This document shows positions 1 to 8,571 of a stretch of DNA of 64,000 nucleotides, in pieces (within the stretch, counting starts at the first letter, position 1; the number at the start of each line of letters is the position of its first letter). The stretch is taken from NCBI RefSeq assembly GCF_014287515.2, contig NZ_CP092473.1, positions 2,569,001-2,633,000 on the forward strand, given 5' to 3'. Source of the stretch: Roseburia rectibacter. Its GTDB lineage: Bacteria > Bacillota > Clostridia > Lachnospirales > Lachnospiraceae. The translations under genes and the position numbers were made by a program. A model generated the notes under the pieces. That model saw nothing but the letters and a program-made list of their open reading frames with translations, had not been told where the DNA came from and ran no database searches.

Positions 1-511
1 ATGTCATGTAATTTTCTTCTAAAGTAAGTCTCTTCCAGGTATCTCCTCTGTCCGTGGTTTTCCACAGACCATCTAACTGACTTGCAAAATAAAGTATATT
101 CTCATCCTTTTTATCTGCTGCCAGACGATATCCGGTTCCTCTTCCGCACAGGTTACCATGGACAGTCACAGGTATCTTTTTATGGATAAATGTCTCTCCA
201 TAATCCTCTGAAATAGAAAATTTTCCATAGCCCTGCCCGTTGATACCGCTCATAATATATAAATATTCCGGATGATTTTCGTCGAGTGCACATGCGATTG
301 GAAATGTTTCAGAGATATCCTCCATGCTCACGCCATCGATCAGACTTTTCCAGTGTTTTTTTTCGTAATCATACCGGTAAACACCGCCGATGTCTGTTCT
401 GGCGTAGAGGATACCGGGCTGTCTGGGATGGTATAACAGTCCGGTGACGTATCCGCCGCCTGGGATTGGGGCATTTTTGTATTCGTAGTTGATTGTTTTG
501 TGGGCTTTCAT
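1..511 (-). CDS. GH74-like glycoside hydrolase / BNR-repeat protein, 5' part only (runs off the left edge)
   Basis: The minus-strand frame is open from an ATG at 511 to the window edge (170 codons), with a clear AAAGGAG ribosome site upstream. The N-terminus carries GGGYVTGLLYHP and YARTDIGGVYRYD, followed by a sialidase/BNR-type turn (SEDYGETF) and GLWKTTDRGDTWKRL. This layout is typical of GH74 xyloglucanases and related seven-bladed beta-propeller glycosidases. The start shows no signal peptide, so as written the enzyme would be cytoplasmic, perhaps acting on imported oligosaccharides. Catalytic residues cannot all be judged because the rest of the gene lies outside the window. It follows the TtcA-like gene on the same strand but is separated by terminator-like hairpins, so it is probably a separate unit. 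Another propeller exo-glycosidase or a sialidase-like fold is possible. Confidence 0.72.
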   Translation of the reverse strand, partial: MKAHKTINYEYKNAPIPGGGYVTGLLYHPRQPGILYARTDIGGVYRYDYEKKHWKSLIDGVSMEDISETFPIACALDENHPEYLYIMSGINGQGYGKFSISEDYGETFIHKKIPVTVHGNLCGRGTGYRLAADKKDENILYFASQLDGLWKTTDRGDTWKRLTLEENYMT

Positions 512-846
512 TGTATAGGTGAACTCCTTTCGCGGATATTTTTTTCAGTGTAACGATGATTCCCGTTTGCGAGTAAGCAGATTCGCAGTGCTGATAAAAA
601 AGAGTCGCTCGCGACTCTTTTGCGCTCGAGCGGTGCTGTTTACAGCTAACTTCTTCTCCGCGAGATGCGTATCCTGCCCGGAGGGCTTTTTGATTCATAG
701 GACGTAATTTCCTATGAATCGAAAAAAGGAACCCCGCCAACAGGATTCCTTCTTAAACACCAGACGAACCCCTACTTTAAAAGTAAGGATTTTCGTCTCA
801 ATTTTCTACCACATTTATTCGCCTACTTATACACGAAAAATCCGCT
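512..846. repeat. gene-free, hairpin-rich intergenic block (candidate interspersed element)
   Basis: This 335-base gap holds no convincing gene. It has an almost uninterrupted palindrome at 598-621 (11-base arms AAAAGAGTCGC and GCGACTCTTTT with a 2-base loop) and a 10-bp hairpin at 692-720 (GATTCATAGG / CCTATGAATC) flanked by T and A runs. Smaller stems lie between them, such as GCTGTTTACAGC. The dense set of stems in about 130 bases looks like a REP/MITE-like repeat rather than a simple terminator. A 123-residue reading frame crosses it but has arginine- and serine-rich low-quality content and overlaps the glycosidase gene, so I read it as non-coding. Confidence 0.45.
596..622 (-). terminator. 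probable intrinsic terminator downstream of the TtcA-like gene
   Basis: An 11-bp perfect stem with a 2-base loop is followed, reading the minus strand, by TTTTTTATC. It lies between the TtcA-like stop (847) and the glycosidase start (511), so it would end the upstream transcript. Confidence 0.55.
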
Positions 847-1998
847 TTAATCTGCATCATAATCATCCAGGAAGTTATGGTACACTCCATCTTTTTTATA
901 TCCAATGATAGTCTTTAAATTCACATTGCTGACGCTGTTGAAAATATTGCTGTCAATAAATTCACTTTTTTTGCGCAGTTCGGTGACAAGATCTTTCATT
1001 TCCTCACGCTTGGAGCCTTTTGCCCCGCCACAGCTTGTACAGTTTTCCGTAAAACGGCAGGCACACTGGATAAACTGCAGGCGGTTATAGTCACGCCATG
1101 CCTTGATGTCCTCTTCCTTTACCAGATAAAGTGGACGGATCAGTTCCATTCCCTCAAAATTCTGGCTGTGAAGTTTTGGCATCATTGTCTCAACTTTTCC
1201 ACTGTATAACATTCCCATCAGGATCGTCTCGATCACGTCATCAAAATGATGTCCAAGTGCGATCTTATTACATCCTAACTCTTTTGCCTTTGAATAAAGA
1301 TATCCTCTCCGCATTCTCGCACACAGATAACACGGATTCTTATCTACCTCTGCAACAGAATCAAAAATCTGTGTTTCAAATGTCGTGAGCGGAATATCAA
1401 GCAGTTTTGCATTTTCCTGGATAATACGCCAGTTTTCCTCATTATAGCCCGGATTCATACACAGGAAAACAAGTTCAAAATTGCGTTTTCCATGACGGTA
1501 TAATTCCTGAAACAGTTTTGCCAAAAGCATGGAATCTTTTCCACCGGAAATACATACCGCGATCTTATCGCCATCCTGGATCATTTCATAATCATGAAGT
1601 GCCTTGGTAAAACGGCTCCAGACCGGCTTTCTGAATTTTTTGATCAGGCTTTTTTCAATCTGCTCGGTACGCTCTTTTCTTGAATCATCCTCCATCGTCA
1701 CACGCGTGAGCTGGTATCTTAACCAGGCACGGTAACCACCCTCTAAATTGATGGTATCATAGCCTTCATCATCCAGTATCTCTGCTGCATCCCTGCTGTT
1801 TTCCCCCACATGGCAGTACAGATAAACCGGCTGGTCTTTCTTTAAAATATCTGTCTCACCCGCTTCGATCTTTTCTAACGGAAGATTGATGGCACCGTCG
1901 ATCGCCCCGCGTGAAAAATCATTTTCCGGACGGACGTCGATCAGCTGCAGACCTTCTGTTCCTTTCTGTGCCAGTTCTTCTACGGTAATTGTATTCAA
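847..1998 (-). CDS. rhodanese - TtcA-like tRNA 2-thiolation fusion protein
   Basis: The 383-residue protein has an N-terminal rhodanese domain (about 1-97; DVRPENDF, active-site loop Cys62 in CHVGENSR). A PP-loop ATPase of the TtcA/TilS superfamily follows (SGGKDS at 151-156). Cysteine pairs at 223/226 (CYLC) and 320/323 (CTSC), plus 312/314, resemble the Fe-S and thiolation cysteines of TtcA, which makes 2-thiocytidine in tRNA. By family knowledge the rhodanese would carry persulfide sulfur and the PP-loop would adenylate the tRNA base; direct sulfur hand-off within one chain is inference. The start is TTG with GGAGG seven bases upstream; no ATG fits as well. murE starts its run just upstream on the same strand with a 26-base gap. 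The exact tRNA target is not certain. Confidence 0.8.
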   Translation of the reverse strand: MNTITVEELAQKGTEGLQLIDVRPENDFSRGAIDGAINLPLEKIEAGETDILKKDQPVYLYCHVGENSRDAAEILDDEGYDTINLEGGYRAWLRYQLTRVTMEDDSRKERTEQIEKSLIKKFRKPVWSRFTKALHDYEMIQDGDKIAVCISGGKDSMLLAKLFQELYRHGKRNFELVFLCMNPGYNEENWRIIQENAKLLDIPLTTFETQIFDSVAEVDKNPCYLCARMRRGYLYSKAKELGCNKIALGHHFDDVIETILMGMLYSGKVETMMPKLHSQNFEGMELIRPLYLVKEEDIKAWRDYNRLQFIQCACRFTENCTSCGGAKGSKREEMKDLVTELRKKSEFIDSNIFNSVSNVNLKTIIGYKKDGVYHNFLDDYDAD

Positions 1999-2024
1999 AA
2001 TATTTCCTCCAATTTCGTATTCTT

Positions 2025-3539
2025 TTATTTTGTGCGCTTTCCCTCTTTGATCTCATCTAAAACTTCCGCAACTGCCTCGCGCTCATCAAAATGGTATTTC
2101 ACACCGCGGATCTCCTGATAATCTTCGTGGCCTTTTCCAAGCAATACGATCATATCTCCCGGCTGGGCATTTACCATGCAGTATGCGATCGCTTCTTTCC
2201 GGTCGTCGATCTCGATATATTTTCCGTTACTTCTTGCAAGTCCGACTTTAATATCTTTATTGATATCGCGGATGTCTTCATCTCTCGGATTATCACAGGT
2301 CAGTACACACAGATCTGCCATCTCACCGGTTACCTCACCCATATCATAACGGCGCAGCTTTGAACGGTTTCCGCCGCCGCCATAGACACAGATCAGACGT
2401 TTCGGATGATATTCCATCAATGTCGTAAGCACGCTTCTGGTGCTGACTTCATTGTGTGCGTAGTCAATGATCAGATAATAATCTTTCGATACCGGAAGCA
2501 TTTCCACACGTCCTTTGACCTGCACTTTATCCAGACCGTCTAAGATTGCCTCATCTGAAATTCCTGCCAGATGGCAGACTAACATTGTTACCAGTGAATT
2601 ATATACTGAAAATCTTCCCGGAATATGCACTCTTGCCTCGCAGTCCATGCATCCTTTCACATGGAAATGCATACCGAGTTTTCCGTTTTCCTTGATAAAT
2701 CCAAGATCCGCTGCAACCAGATCAAGCGGTTTGCCAAGAAACGTTTTTTCACTGCCATCTTCCACCCCGAAACTGTGGATCTCACAGGTATGGTTTGCCG
2801 CAACTGCTTCGCTGTGCTCATCATCTGCATTTAAAATACCGATCTTGCACTGGCGGAATAACATGCTCTTACATTCTAAATATTCCTCAAACGATGCATG
2901 CTCATTTGGTCCGATATGATCCGGGGACAGATTGGTAAACACACCATAATCAAACAGGATTCCTGCTGTTCGGTCCATTTTCAGTCCCTGCGAGGACACC
3001 TCCATCACTGCATATTCACAGCCTGCTTCTACCATGGAAGCGAACATGCGGTGCAGTTCGTAAGATTCCGGTGTCGTATTTTTTGACGGAATCTTCTCAT
3101 CTCCGATCATCGCTCCGATCGTTCCGATCAGTCCGACTTTTTTGCCTGCTGCTTCCAGCACATTTTTGATCATGTATGTCGTGGTTGTCTTTCCTTTGGT
3201 GCCGGTCAGTCCGATCGTGATCAGCTTTTCTGCAGGGTAGTCAAACAATGCAGCTGACATCAATGCGAGTGCATAACGTGCAGATTCCACTTTTAACACG
3301 GTGATCGTATCAGGAATCTGCGTGGCTTCCTCCGCCCGCTCCACAACAATGACACTTGCTCCTTTTTCCACTGCATCCGGGATATATTTGTGACCATCCG
3401 TCACTGCTCCAACCATACAGACGAACATGGTTTCCTTTGCAATCTTTCTTGAATCATAGATAATGTCTCTGACTTCTGCTTCCATGCTGCCCTGTAAACA
3501 TTCGTATTTTATCTTTTCACAGATCTTACTTAACTTCAT
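2025..3539 (-). CDS. murE: UDP-N-acetylmuramoyl-tripeptide synthetase (MurE family, meso-DAP type)
   Basis: This 504-residue cytoplasmic ligase adds the third residue to UDP-MurNAc-L-Ala-D-Glu in peptidoglycan synthesis. The ATP site is TGTKGKTTT at 112-120; the carbamylated lysine equivalent is K224 in LECKSMLF. DNPR at 416-419 is the signature of meso-diaminopimelate specificity. The P-loop has Lys where most MurE proteins have Asn (TGTNGKTT), and the NLSPDHIGPNEH segment differs from the usual DHLDYH. This suggests a divergent MurE paralogue that may not be the only one in the genome. It lies 75 bases after dapF, whose product is its substrate. The ATG start has GGGAG upstream. Confidence 0.87.
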   Translation of the reverse strand: MKLSKICEKIKYECLQGSMEAEVRDIIYDSRKIAKETMFVCMVGAVTDGHKYIPDAVEKGASVIVVERAEEATQIPDTITVLKVESARYALALMSAALFDYPAEKLITIGLTGTKGKTTTTYMIKNVLEAAGKKVGLIGTIGAMIGDEKIPSKNTTPESYELHRMFASMVEAGCEYAVMEVSSQGLKMDRTAGILFDYGVFTNLSPDHIGPNEHASFEEYLECKSMLFRQCKIGILNADDEHSEAVAANHTCEIHSFGVEDGSEKTFLGKPLDLVAADLGFIKENGKLGMHFHVKGCMDCEARVHIPGRFSVYNSLVTMLVCHLAGISDEAILDGLDKVQVKGRVEMLPVSKDYYLIIDYAHNEVSTRSVLTTLMEYHPKRLICVYGGGGNRSKLRRYDMGEVTGEMADLCVLTCDNPRDEDIRDINKDIKVGLARSNGKYIEIDDRKEAIAYCMVNAQPGDMIVLLGKGHEDYQEIRGVKYHFDEREAVAEVLDEIKEGKRTK

Positions 3540-3559
3540 TTTTTCTCCCTATATTGTTC

Positions 3560-3604
3560 AAGACCACGAAAAGCCGCCGTACATTCTGCACGGCAGCCCC
3601 TGTA
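3560..3604 (-). other. hairpin in the dapF-murE spacer
   Basis: On the minus strand GCCGT ... ACGGC forms a short stem with a GC extension, followed only by a brief T run. It may be a weak attenuator or an mRNA processing or stability hairpin between the two genes. Confidence 0.3.
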
Positions 3605-3614
3605 TAATATCTTT

Positions 3615-4469
3615 TTATTTTTCTAAAATGTGTGATGCATCAATCTCCGCTTCAAACACAGTGTGTGACGGTCCCGTCATAAATAAATGGTTCGTTTTCT
3701 CATCCCACTCGATCAGAAGAGGTCCACCAATCTGCTCCACAGTAACTTTGCGGTCTGTACGTCCGGTCAGAACACCTGTAACAACCGCTGTCGAACAGCC
3801 TGTCCCACATCCGATCGTCTCACCGGTCCCACGTTCCCATTCACGGATCTTGATATAATCACGCTTTACAAACTCTGCAAATGTAACATTGGTTTTATTT
3901 GGAAACAACGATGTCATATGCTCGATTGTCTTTCCGTAACGCTCCACATCAAGGTCTGCGACAGAATCCACAAACATTGCACAATGTGGATTGCCCCAGG
4001 ATACTGCCGTGATATGAAATGTTTTATCCAGCACCTCCACCGGCTGCTCTACAAACTGCTCTAAATCTGTATTTACCGGAATTACTTTCGTATCCAGTCT
4101 CGGTTCCCCGATATCTGCTCGGATGTTTGATACCAGACCATCCGTTACCGTCAGATTCAGATGCTGCATTCCACCAAGTGTCTCGATCACAAGTTCTGTC
4201 TTATCGGTCAGCCTGTGGTCATAAACATATTTTCCGACAGAACGGAGTGCGTTGCCGCACATTTCTCCTTCTGAACCATCCGGATTGAACATCCGCATCC
4301 GGAAATCTCCCTTATCAGATGGACAGATCAAAACCATTCCGTCTGATCCAATGGCAAAATGTCTGTCGCTGACAAACCGTGCCAGCTCCGGTAAATTTTT
4401 AATATCCTGGTGAACGGCATCAATATATACATAATCATTTCCAAATGCCTGCATTTTTGTAAATTTCAT
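3615..4469 (-). CDS. dapF: diaminopimelate epimerase
   Basis: DapF converts LL- to meso-2,6-diaminopimelate, the last branch point before lysine and peptidoglycan. The 284-residue length is normal for the family. Both catalytic cysteines are visible: Cys71 in EMCGNALRS and Cys221 in IGCGTGCSTA; the second motif has Cys where Ala is usual after GTG. Two internally similar halves are consistent with the DapF fold. The ATG start has GGAGG at good spacing. It is followed by murE on the same strand and preceded, with a 14-base gap, by the trans-sulfuration gene. Confidence 0.95.
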   Translation of the reverse strand: MKFTKMQAFGNDYVYIDAVHQDIKNLPELARFVSDRHFAIGSDGMVLICPSDKGDFRMRMFNPDGSEGEMCGNALRSVGKYVYDHRLTDKTELVIETLGGMQHLNLTVTDGLVSNIRADIGEPRLDTKVIPVNTDLEQFVEQPVEVLDKTFHITAVSWGNPHCAMFVDSVADLDVERYGKTIEHMTSLFPNKTNVTFAEFVKRDYIKIREWERGTGETIGCGTGCSTAVVTGVLTGRTDRKVTVEQIGGPLLIEWDEKTNHLFMTGPSHTVFEAEIDASHILEK

Positions 4470-4483
4470 GGTAATCCTCCATT

Positions 4484-5668
4484 TTATGCATTCATTGCCC
4501 TGTCAAGGTCTGCAATGATATCATCTGCATTTTCAATTCCGACTGACATACGAAGGAAGCAGTCTGTAATACCAAGTTTCTCTTTGATGTCAAGTGGTGT
4601 ATCCTCATGTGTCTGTGTTGTCGGGTATGTGATCAGTGTCTCTGTTCCTCCAAGGCTCTCCGCAAACATGATCATATCAACACCTTTTAAGATTTTCTTT
4701 ACTGTCTCAAAACTGTCAACAGTAAATGAGATCATTCCGCCAAAACCAGTTGTCTGTTTTTTCGTCACTGCGTAATCTTTGTGATCTTCAAAACCTACAT
4801 AATACACTTTCTGTACTTTCGGCTGTGTTCTGAGCCACTCTGCAACTTTCTTCGCATTCTCGTTGTGTCTGTCCATACGAACCGGCAATGTCTTGATTCC
4901 TCTTAAGATCAGCCAGCTATCAAGCGGTGCAAGCTGACTGCCGTGAGATTTGATATGGACATGGATCTTTTCTGCAATCTCCTCGTCATCTTTTACAACC
5001 ACGATACCGGAAATCGTATCGTTATGTCCGCCTAAATATTTTGTGGAGCTGTGTGTTACGATATCTGCACCAAGCTGTAATGGTTTCTGGAAATATGGTG
5101 TTAAAAATGTATTATCAACAACCGTGAGTGCTCCGATACTCTTTGCGATCTCAGAAAGTGCATGGATGTCTGCCACCTTCATCATCGGGTTAGTCGGTGT
5201 CTCGATAAATAACATTTTTGTATTCGGACGGATCGCTGCCTTTACCTCATCAAGTTCTGACATATCCACATAAGTGTGCTCGATGCCATATCTTCCAAAA
5301 ACATCACCGATGATACGGAATGTTCCACCATAGATATCGTCAGATAAGATCACATGCTCTCCCGGATTTAACAGGGAAAATACTGCCATATTTGCTGCCT
5401 GTCCGCTGGAAAATGCAAATCCTTTGATACCTCCCTCTAAAATCGCCATAGTACGCTCTAATTCCTGTCTGGTCGGATTCTCAAGACGGCTGTATGCAAA
5501 TCCTGTGGATTCTCCAAGTGCCGGATGACGGAAAGTAGCCGTCTGGAAGATCGGCATGCTGACTGCTCCGGTAAGCGGTTCCGTTCCAAGTGCTCCGTGT
5601 ACTGCCTTTGATTCAAAATGTAATTCTTCTTTTGTACTGTAATCATTGTAATTGCTGAAATTCTTCAT
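4484..5668 (-). CDS. Cys/Met metabolism PLP enzyme (cystathionine gamma-synthase / beta-lyase family)
   Basis: This PLP-dependent enzyme of the trans-sulfuration family handles cystathionine, homocysteine or related thioether chemistry. PLP lysine lies in SSTKYLGGHND (about residue 210), the phosphate-binding segment is SSGQAANMAV, and the YSRLENPTR stretch is typical. I chose the ATG at 5668 because AAGGAG sits eight bases upstream; a start 21 bases earlier lacks such a site. The protein is then 394 residues, normal for MetB/MetC. Sequence alone does not separate synthase from lyase, so no symbol is given. It is transcribed divergently from an AraC-type regulator, and dapF and murE follow it closely. 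Confidence 0.85.
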   Translation of the reverse strand: MKNFSNYNDYSTKEELHFESKAVHGALGTEPLTGAVSMPIFQTATFRHPALGESTGFAYSRLENPTRQELERTMAILEGGIKGFAFSSGQAANMAVFSLLNPGEHVILSDDIYGGTFRIIGDVFGRYGIEHTYVDMSELDEVKAAIRPNTKMLFIETPTNPMMKVADIHALSEIAKSIGALTVVDNTFLTPYFQKPLQLGADIVTHSSTKYLGGHNDTISGIVVVKDDEEIAEKIHVHIKSHGSQLAPLDSWLILRGIKTLPVRMDRHNENAKKVAEWLRTQPKVQKVYYVGFEDHKDYAVTKKQTTGFGGMISFTVDSFETVKKILKGVDMIMFAESLGGTETLITYPTTQTHEDTPLDIKEKLGITDCFLRMSVGIENADDIIADLDRAMNA

Positions 5669-5874
5669 GCCGTTCTCCTTCTTTTTCATTCTTATTATTT
5701 CAAGTTTTTTAACACTTATTTCCTATAACTTTTTCTTTCATATGGTTCTATTATATAAAACACTTTTTAAAATATATACTCGTCTAGTGCTGTGTATATT
5801 GCAAATTGTGCTTTTTTGTGTTAGGGTTGGATTTGAAAAGCATTTTATTAATCTGATTCGGAAGGAGTACCTGT

Positions 5875-6723
5875 ATGCCGGAATATAAAAAAGTCGGTTA
5901 TCTGACATCCAGTTTTAAATTATTTCATCTGAAAGACCAGAATAAAAAGGATTTTTCTTATCATTATCACGATTTTCACAAGATTTTAATCCTGTTAAAC
6001 GGTGATATCACTTATTGCATCGAGGGACATTCTTATCAGCTTGCCCCTAATGATATCGTGTTAGTTCACGCCGGGGAGGTTCACCGGCCGATCATTCAGT
6101 CAGAATCTCCTTATGAACGTATCATCATCTACATTTCACCGGATTATTTGAAAAAATATGAAAAGTCCGATTTTGATCTTTCACACTGTCTGAGCCAGGC
6201 TGCCACAGAACAGTCACACGTGCTGCGTTTTCAGGGTTCGCGTGCTGCAAAGTTAAAAACTGCGATACAGGCACTTGACCAGTCTATAAATGATAAAGAT
6301 TTTGCAGCTTCCCTGCATCAGAAAATTTTATTTTTAGAATTTATGATACAGTTAAACCGTGCTGCCATGCACGATGGCATCGAATTTATCAATGATACTG
6401 CCTCCGACGAAAAAATCATCACGGTATTAAATTATCTGAGTGAACATCTGACCGAGGATATCTCCATCGACAAACTGTCTGCGAGGTTTTTCTTAAGCCG
6501 CTCTTATCTGATGCATACGTTTAAAGACCAGACCGGTTACACGATCGGCAATTATCTCTCGACCAAACGGCTGCTTTTAGCAAAAGATCTGATTTCAGAA
6601 GGAATGCCGATCACTGAAGTCTGCTATGCCTGCGGTTTTAAAAATTATTCAACTTTTTCGCGTGCATATAAAAAAAGTTTTGGAGAAGCCCCAAGGGACT
6701 CTCTCCAAAACCTGAAATCTTAA
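5875..6723 (+). CDS. AraC-family transcriptional regulator with N-terminal cupin
   Basis: The 282-residue protein has an N-terminal cupin-like sensor (about 20-100; FSYHYHDFHKILILLNGD, HAGEVHRP). Its C-terminal double helix-turn-helix occupies about 180-280 (LSARFFLSRSYLMHTFK and VCYACGFKNYSTFSRAYKK). The family binds small molecules and activates or represses neighbouring genes. It faces the PLP trans-sulfuration gene across a 206-base spacer, so that gene is its most likely target; this is inference. The ATG start has GGAAGGAG seven bases upstream. Confidence 0.9.
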   Translation: MPEYKKVGYLTSSFKLFHLKDQNKKDFSYHYHDFHKILILLNGDITYCIEGHSYQLAPNDIVLVHAGEVHRPIIQSESPYERIIIYISPDYLKKYEKSDFDLSHCLSQAATEQSHVLRFQGSRAAKLKTAIQALDQSINDKDFAASLHQKILFLEFMIQLNRAAMHDGIEFINDTASDEKIITVLNYLSEHLTEDISIDKLSARFFLSRSYLMHTFKDQTGYTIGNYLSTKRLLLAKDLISEGMPITEVCYACGFKNYSTFSRAYKKSFGEAPRDSLQNLKS

Positions 6724-6727
6724 TTTA

Positions 6728-6757
6728 TGATAATAAAATGTCCGCAGGACACACATT
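6728..6757 (-). terminator. probable terminator after the CBS-pyrophosphatase gene
   Basis: On the minus strand TGTCC-TGC-GGACA, with extra flanking pairs, is followed by TTTTATTAT. It lies between the convergent ends of the AraC gene and the pyrophosphatase gene. Confidence 0.45.
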
Positions 6758-6789
6758 CTGTTATTCTCATCCTATTTTGACACTGCTTC

Positions 6790-8448
6790 TCACTGACGCT
6801 CTGCCATTTCATTCATGAGCGTCGGTATGAACTGTTTCTTTCTGGAAACAATTCCGTCTAACAAAATACCATCAGCCCGCTCTTCTTTGCGGAACGCAGC
6901 TCCTAAAATCCTGCCTGCATTCTCCCCGTCAAAAATAATTTTTGAGGATTCCTCTAAAATGTCCGTCAGCATGACATAGACCATATCTATCTTCTTTTCT
7001 GCAAGCACCTGTACCATAAACGGACGTATCTGCTCTGCCACTTTGTCTAGTTCTTCCCGGCTCATAGCACTGATCTGTGCCACTCCGAAATCACAGTCAT
7101 CGGTATGGAATATCTTGAAATCCTGATAAAAGATCTCCTCCGTGGACTTTCCGCTGAAATTACTGCCGGCCTGGAACATATTTTTCGCATAAGTCTCAAT
7201 GTCTACTTCCGCGATCACTGCAAGCGCCTCCGCCACAGATTTATCTAACGGTGTACACGTTGGCGAGCGGAACATCAGCGTATCTGAAATAATTGCTGAC
7301 AATAAAAGTCCTGCAATCTGTTTCGGCACATCCACTCCCTTTTCCTGATACATCTGGTAGATAATTGTGGAGGTACAGCCGAGCGGCTGGTTTCTAAAAT
7401 AAACGGGCGAAACTGTCTCAAGACTGCCAAGACGGTGATGATCAATGATCTCTAACAGCTCTGCCTCATCAATTCCGTCTACCGCCTGTGCCTTCTCATT
7501 ATGGTCAACAAGAATTACCTGTTTTTTCTGCATATTCATCAAATTACGGCGTGAAACCATTCCAGCATAATTACCATTTTCATTCAAAATCGGGAAGTCA
7601 CGATGTCTGATCTTTGACATTGTCTCCCGCACTTCGTCCACATAATCCTCGATTCCGAACGTAATAATATTTTTTCGTGTCATAAACTGTTTGATCGGCA
7701 TACTCTGATTGATAAGACGCGCTATCGAAAATGTATCAAACGGTGTTGTAATAATGATGCAGTCATGTTTTTCCGCAAGGGCGCGTACATCCTCGCTGAC
7801 TTCAATTCCCCCACCGATGATCAGACAGCTTGCATTTGACTCGATAGCCTGTTTCTGCGCCTCTTCCCGGTCCCCTGAGATTACCATGTCATCATCTTCG
7901 ATATAATCTGCCATATATTCCGGATTCGAGGTCGCTACCACTACCTTTCCTCTTACAAAATATGCATGCTCATTTCCAACGATGATCGTTCCATCCAACG
8001 TTTCCGCAATATTTTTATACTGTGTTCGTGCCTGGGATAACACATGATTATCAAAAACGTCCATGTAAGACGTTGCAATATCCTTTGTTACAATAATTCC
8101 TTCGAGTTTTCCAAACTGATTGGTTACCGGAAGCGTTACAACCTCTAATTTTTTCATTGTCTCCCATGCACGTTTCAGGGAAATCTGGCTGCTTACTCCC
8201 GCCGTTCTTCTGTAATTAATATCCTTAATCTGTGTTCCCGCATAGGTAACTAACTCTGGTTCCTGTGCCCCAAAATAATCGAGCACATAATGTGTCTCTG
8301 CATTTACTGCTCCGGCACGTTTTGCCACATAGGTTTTATCGTTTTCTGTCTGATTTTTTAAATATGCATAAGAGATAGCTGCACAAATAGAATCCGTATC
8401 CGGATTTTTATGCCCTACAACCCAAACTTTTCTCTTTTCTGCGCTCAT
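6790..8448 (-). CDS. ppaC: manganese-dependent family II inorganic pyrophosphatase with CBS and DRTGG domains
   Basis: This cytosolic DHH-family enzyme splits pyrophosphate to phosphate. The catalytic motifs GHKNPDTDS (about 12-20), VDHNE and IDHHRLG are present. A long insert between the first and second catalytic blocks holds two CBS motifs (about 70-130 and 250-310) around a DRTGG-type segment. This gives the 552-residue length of regulated CBS-PPases; plain family II enzymes are near 310. In characterised relatives AMP inhibits and ADP, ATP or diadenosine polyphosphates activate through the CBS pair. The start ATG has GAGAGG upstream. It stands alone between an AraC gene and a coiled-coil gene. 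Confidence 0.92.
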   Translation of the reverse strand: MSAEKRKVWVVGHKNPDTDSICAAISYAYLKNQTENDKTYVAKRAGAVNAETHYVLDYFGAQEPELVTYAGTQIKDINYRRTAGVSSQISLKRAWETMKKLEVVTLPVTNQFGKLEGIIVTKDIATSYMDVFDNHVLSQARTQYKNIAETLDGTIIVGNEHAYFVRGKVVVATSNPEYMADYIEDDDMVISGDREEAQKQAIESNASCLIIGGGIEVSEDVRALAEKHDCIIITTPFDTFSIARLINQSMPIKQFMTRKNIITFGIEDYVDEVRETMSKIRHRDFPILNENGNYAGMVSRRNLMNMQKKQVILVDHNEKAQAVDGIDEAELLEIIDHHRLGSLETVSPVYFRNQPLGCTSTIIYQMYQEKGVDVPKQIAGLLLSAIISDTLMFRSPTCTPLDKSVAEALAVIAEVDIETYAKNMFQAGSNFSGKSTEEIFYQDFKIFHTDDCDFGVAQISAMSREELDKVAEQIRPFMVQVLAEKKIDMVYVMLTDILEESSKIIFDGENAGRILGAAFRKEERADGILLDGIVSRKKQFIPTLMNEMAERQ

Positions 8449-8524
8449 GAAATTCCTCTCTTTACCTAAAAATTAGCAGCTATTTCTCTGATTTATTACT
8501 GCCGAACTCTTCTTTTTTATTACT

Positions 8525-8561
8525 AAAAAAGAAAGAAACAGACGCTGGCAGCGCCGGCGTC
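8525..8561 (-). terminator. intrinsic terminator of the coiled-coil gene
   Basis: A stem GACGC...GCGTC with an inner GGC/GCC at 8541-8561 is followed on the minus strand by a T-rich run (TTTCTTTTTT). It lies 11 bases past the stop of the upstream gene. Confidence 0.7.
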
Positions 8562-8571
8562 ATGTGTACTG

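Noticed and set aside
369..740. 123-residue minus-strand reading frame over the hairpin-rich region
   Set aside because: It overlaps the glycosidase start and ribosome site in another frame, covers the palindromes, and has low-complexity basic content. It is most likely a by-product of the repeat.
5669..5874. SAM, T-box or other riboswitch before the trans-sulfuration gene
   Set aside because: The spacer is AT-rich and I could not find the conserved core of either element; control by the divergent AraC protein is a simpler reading.
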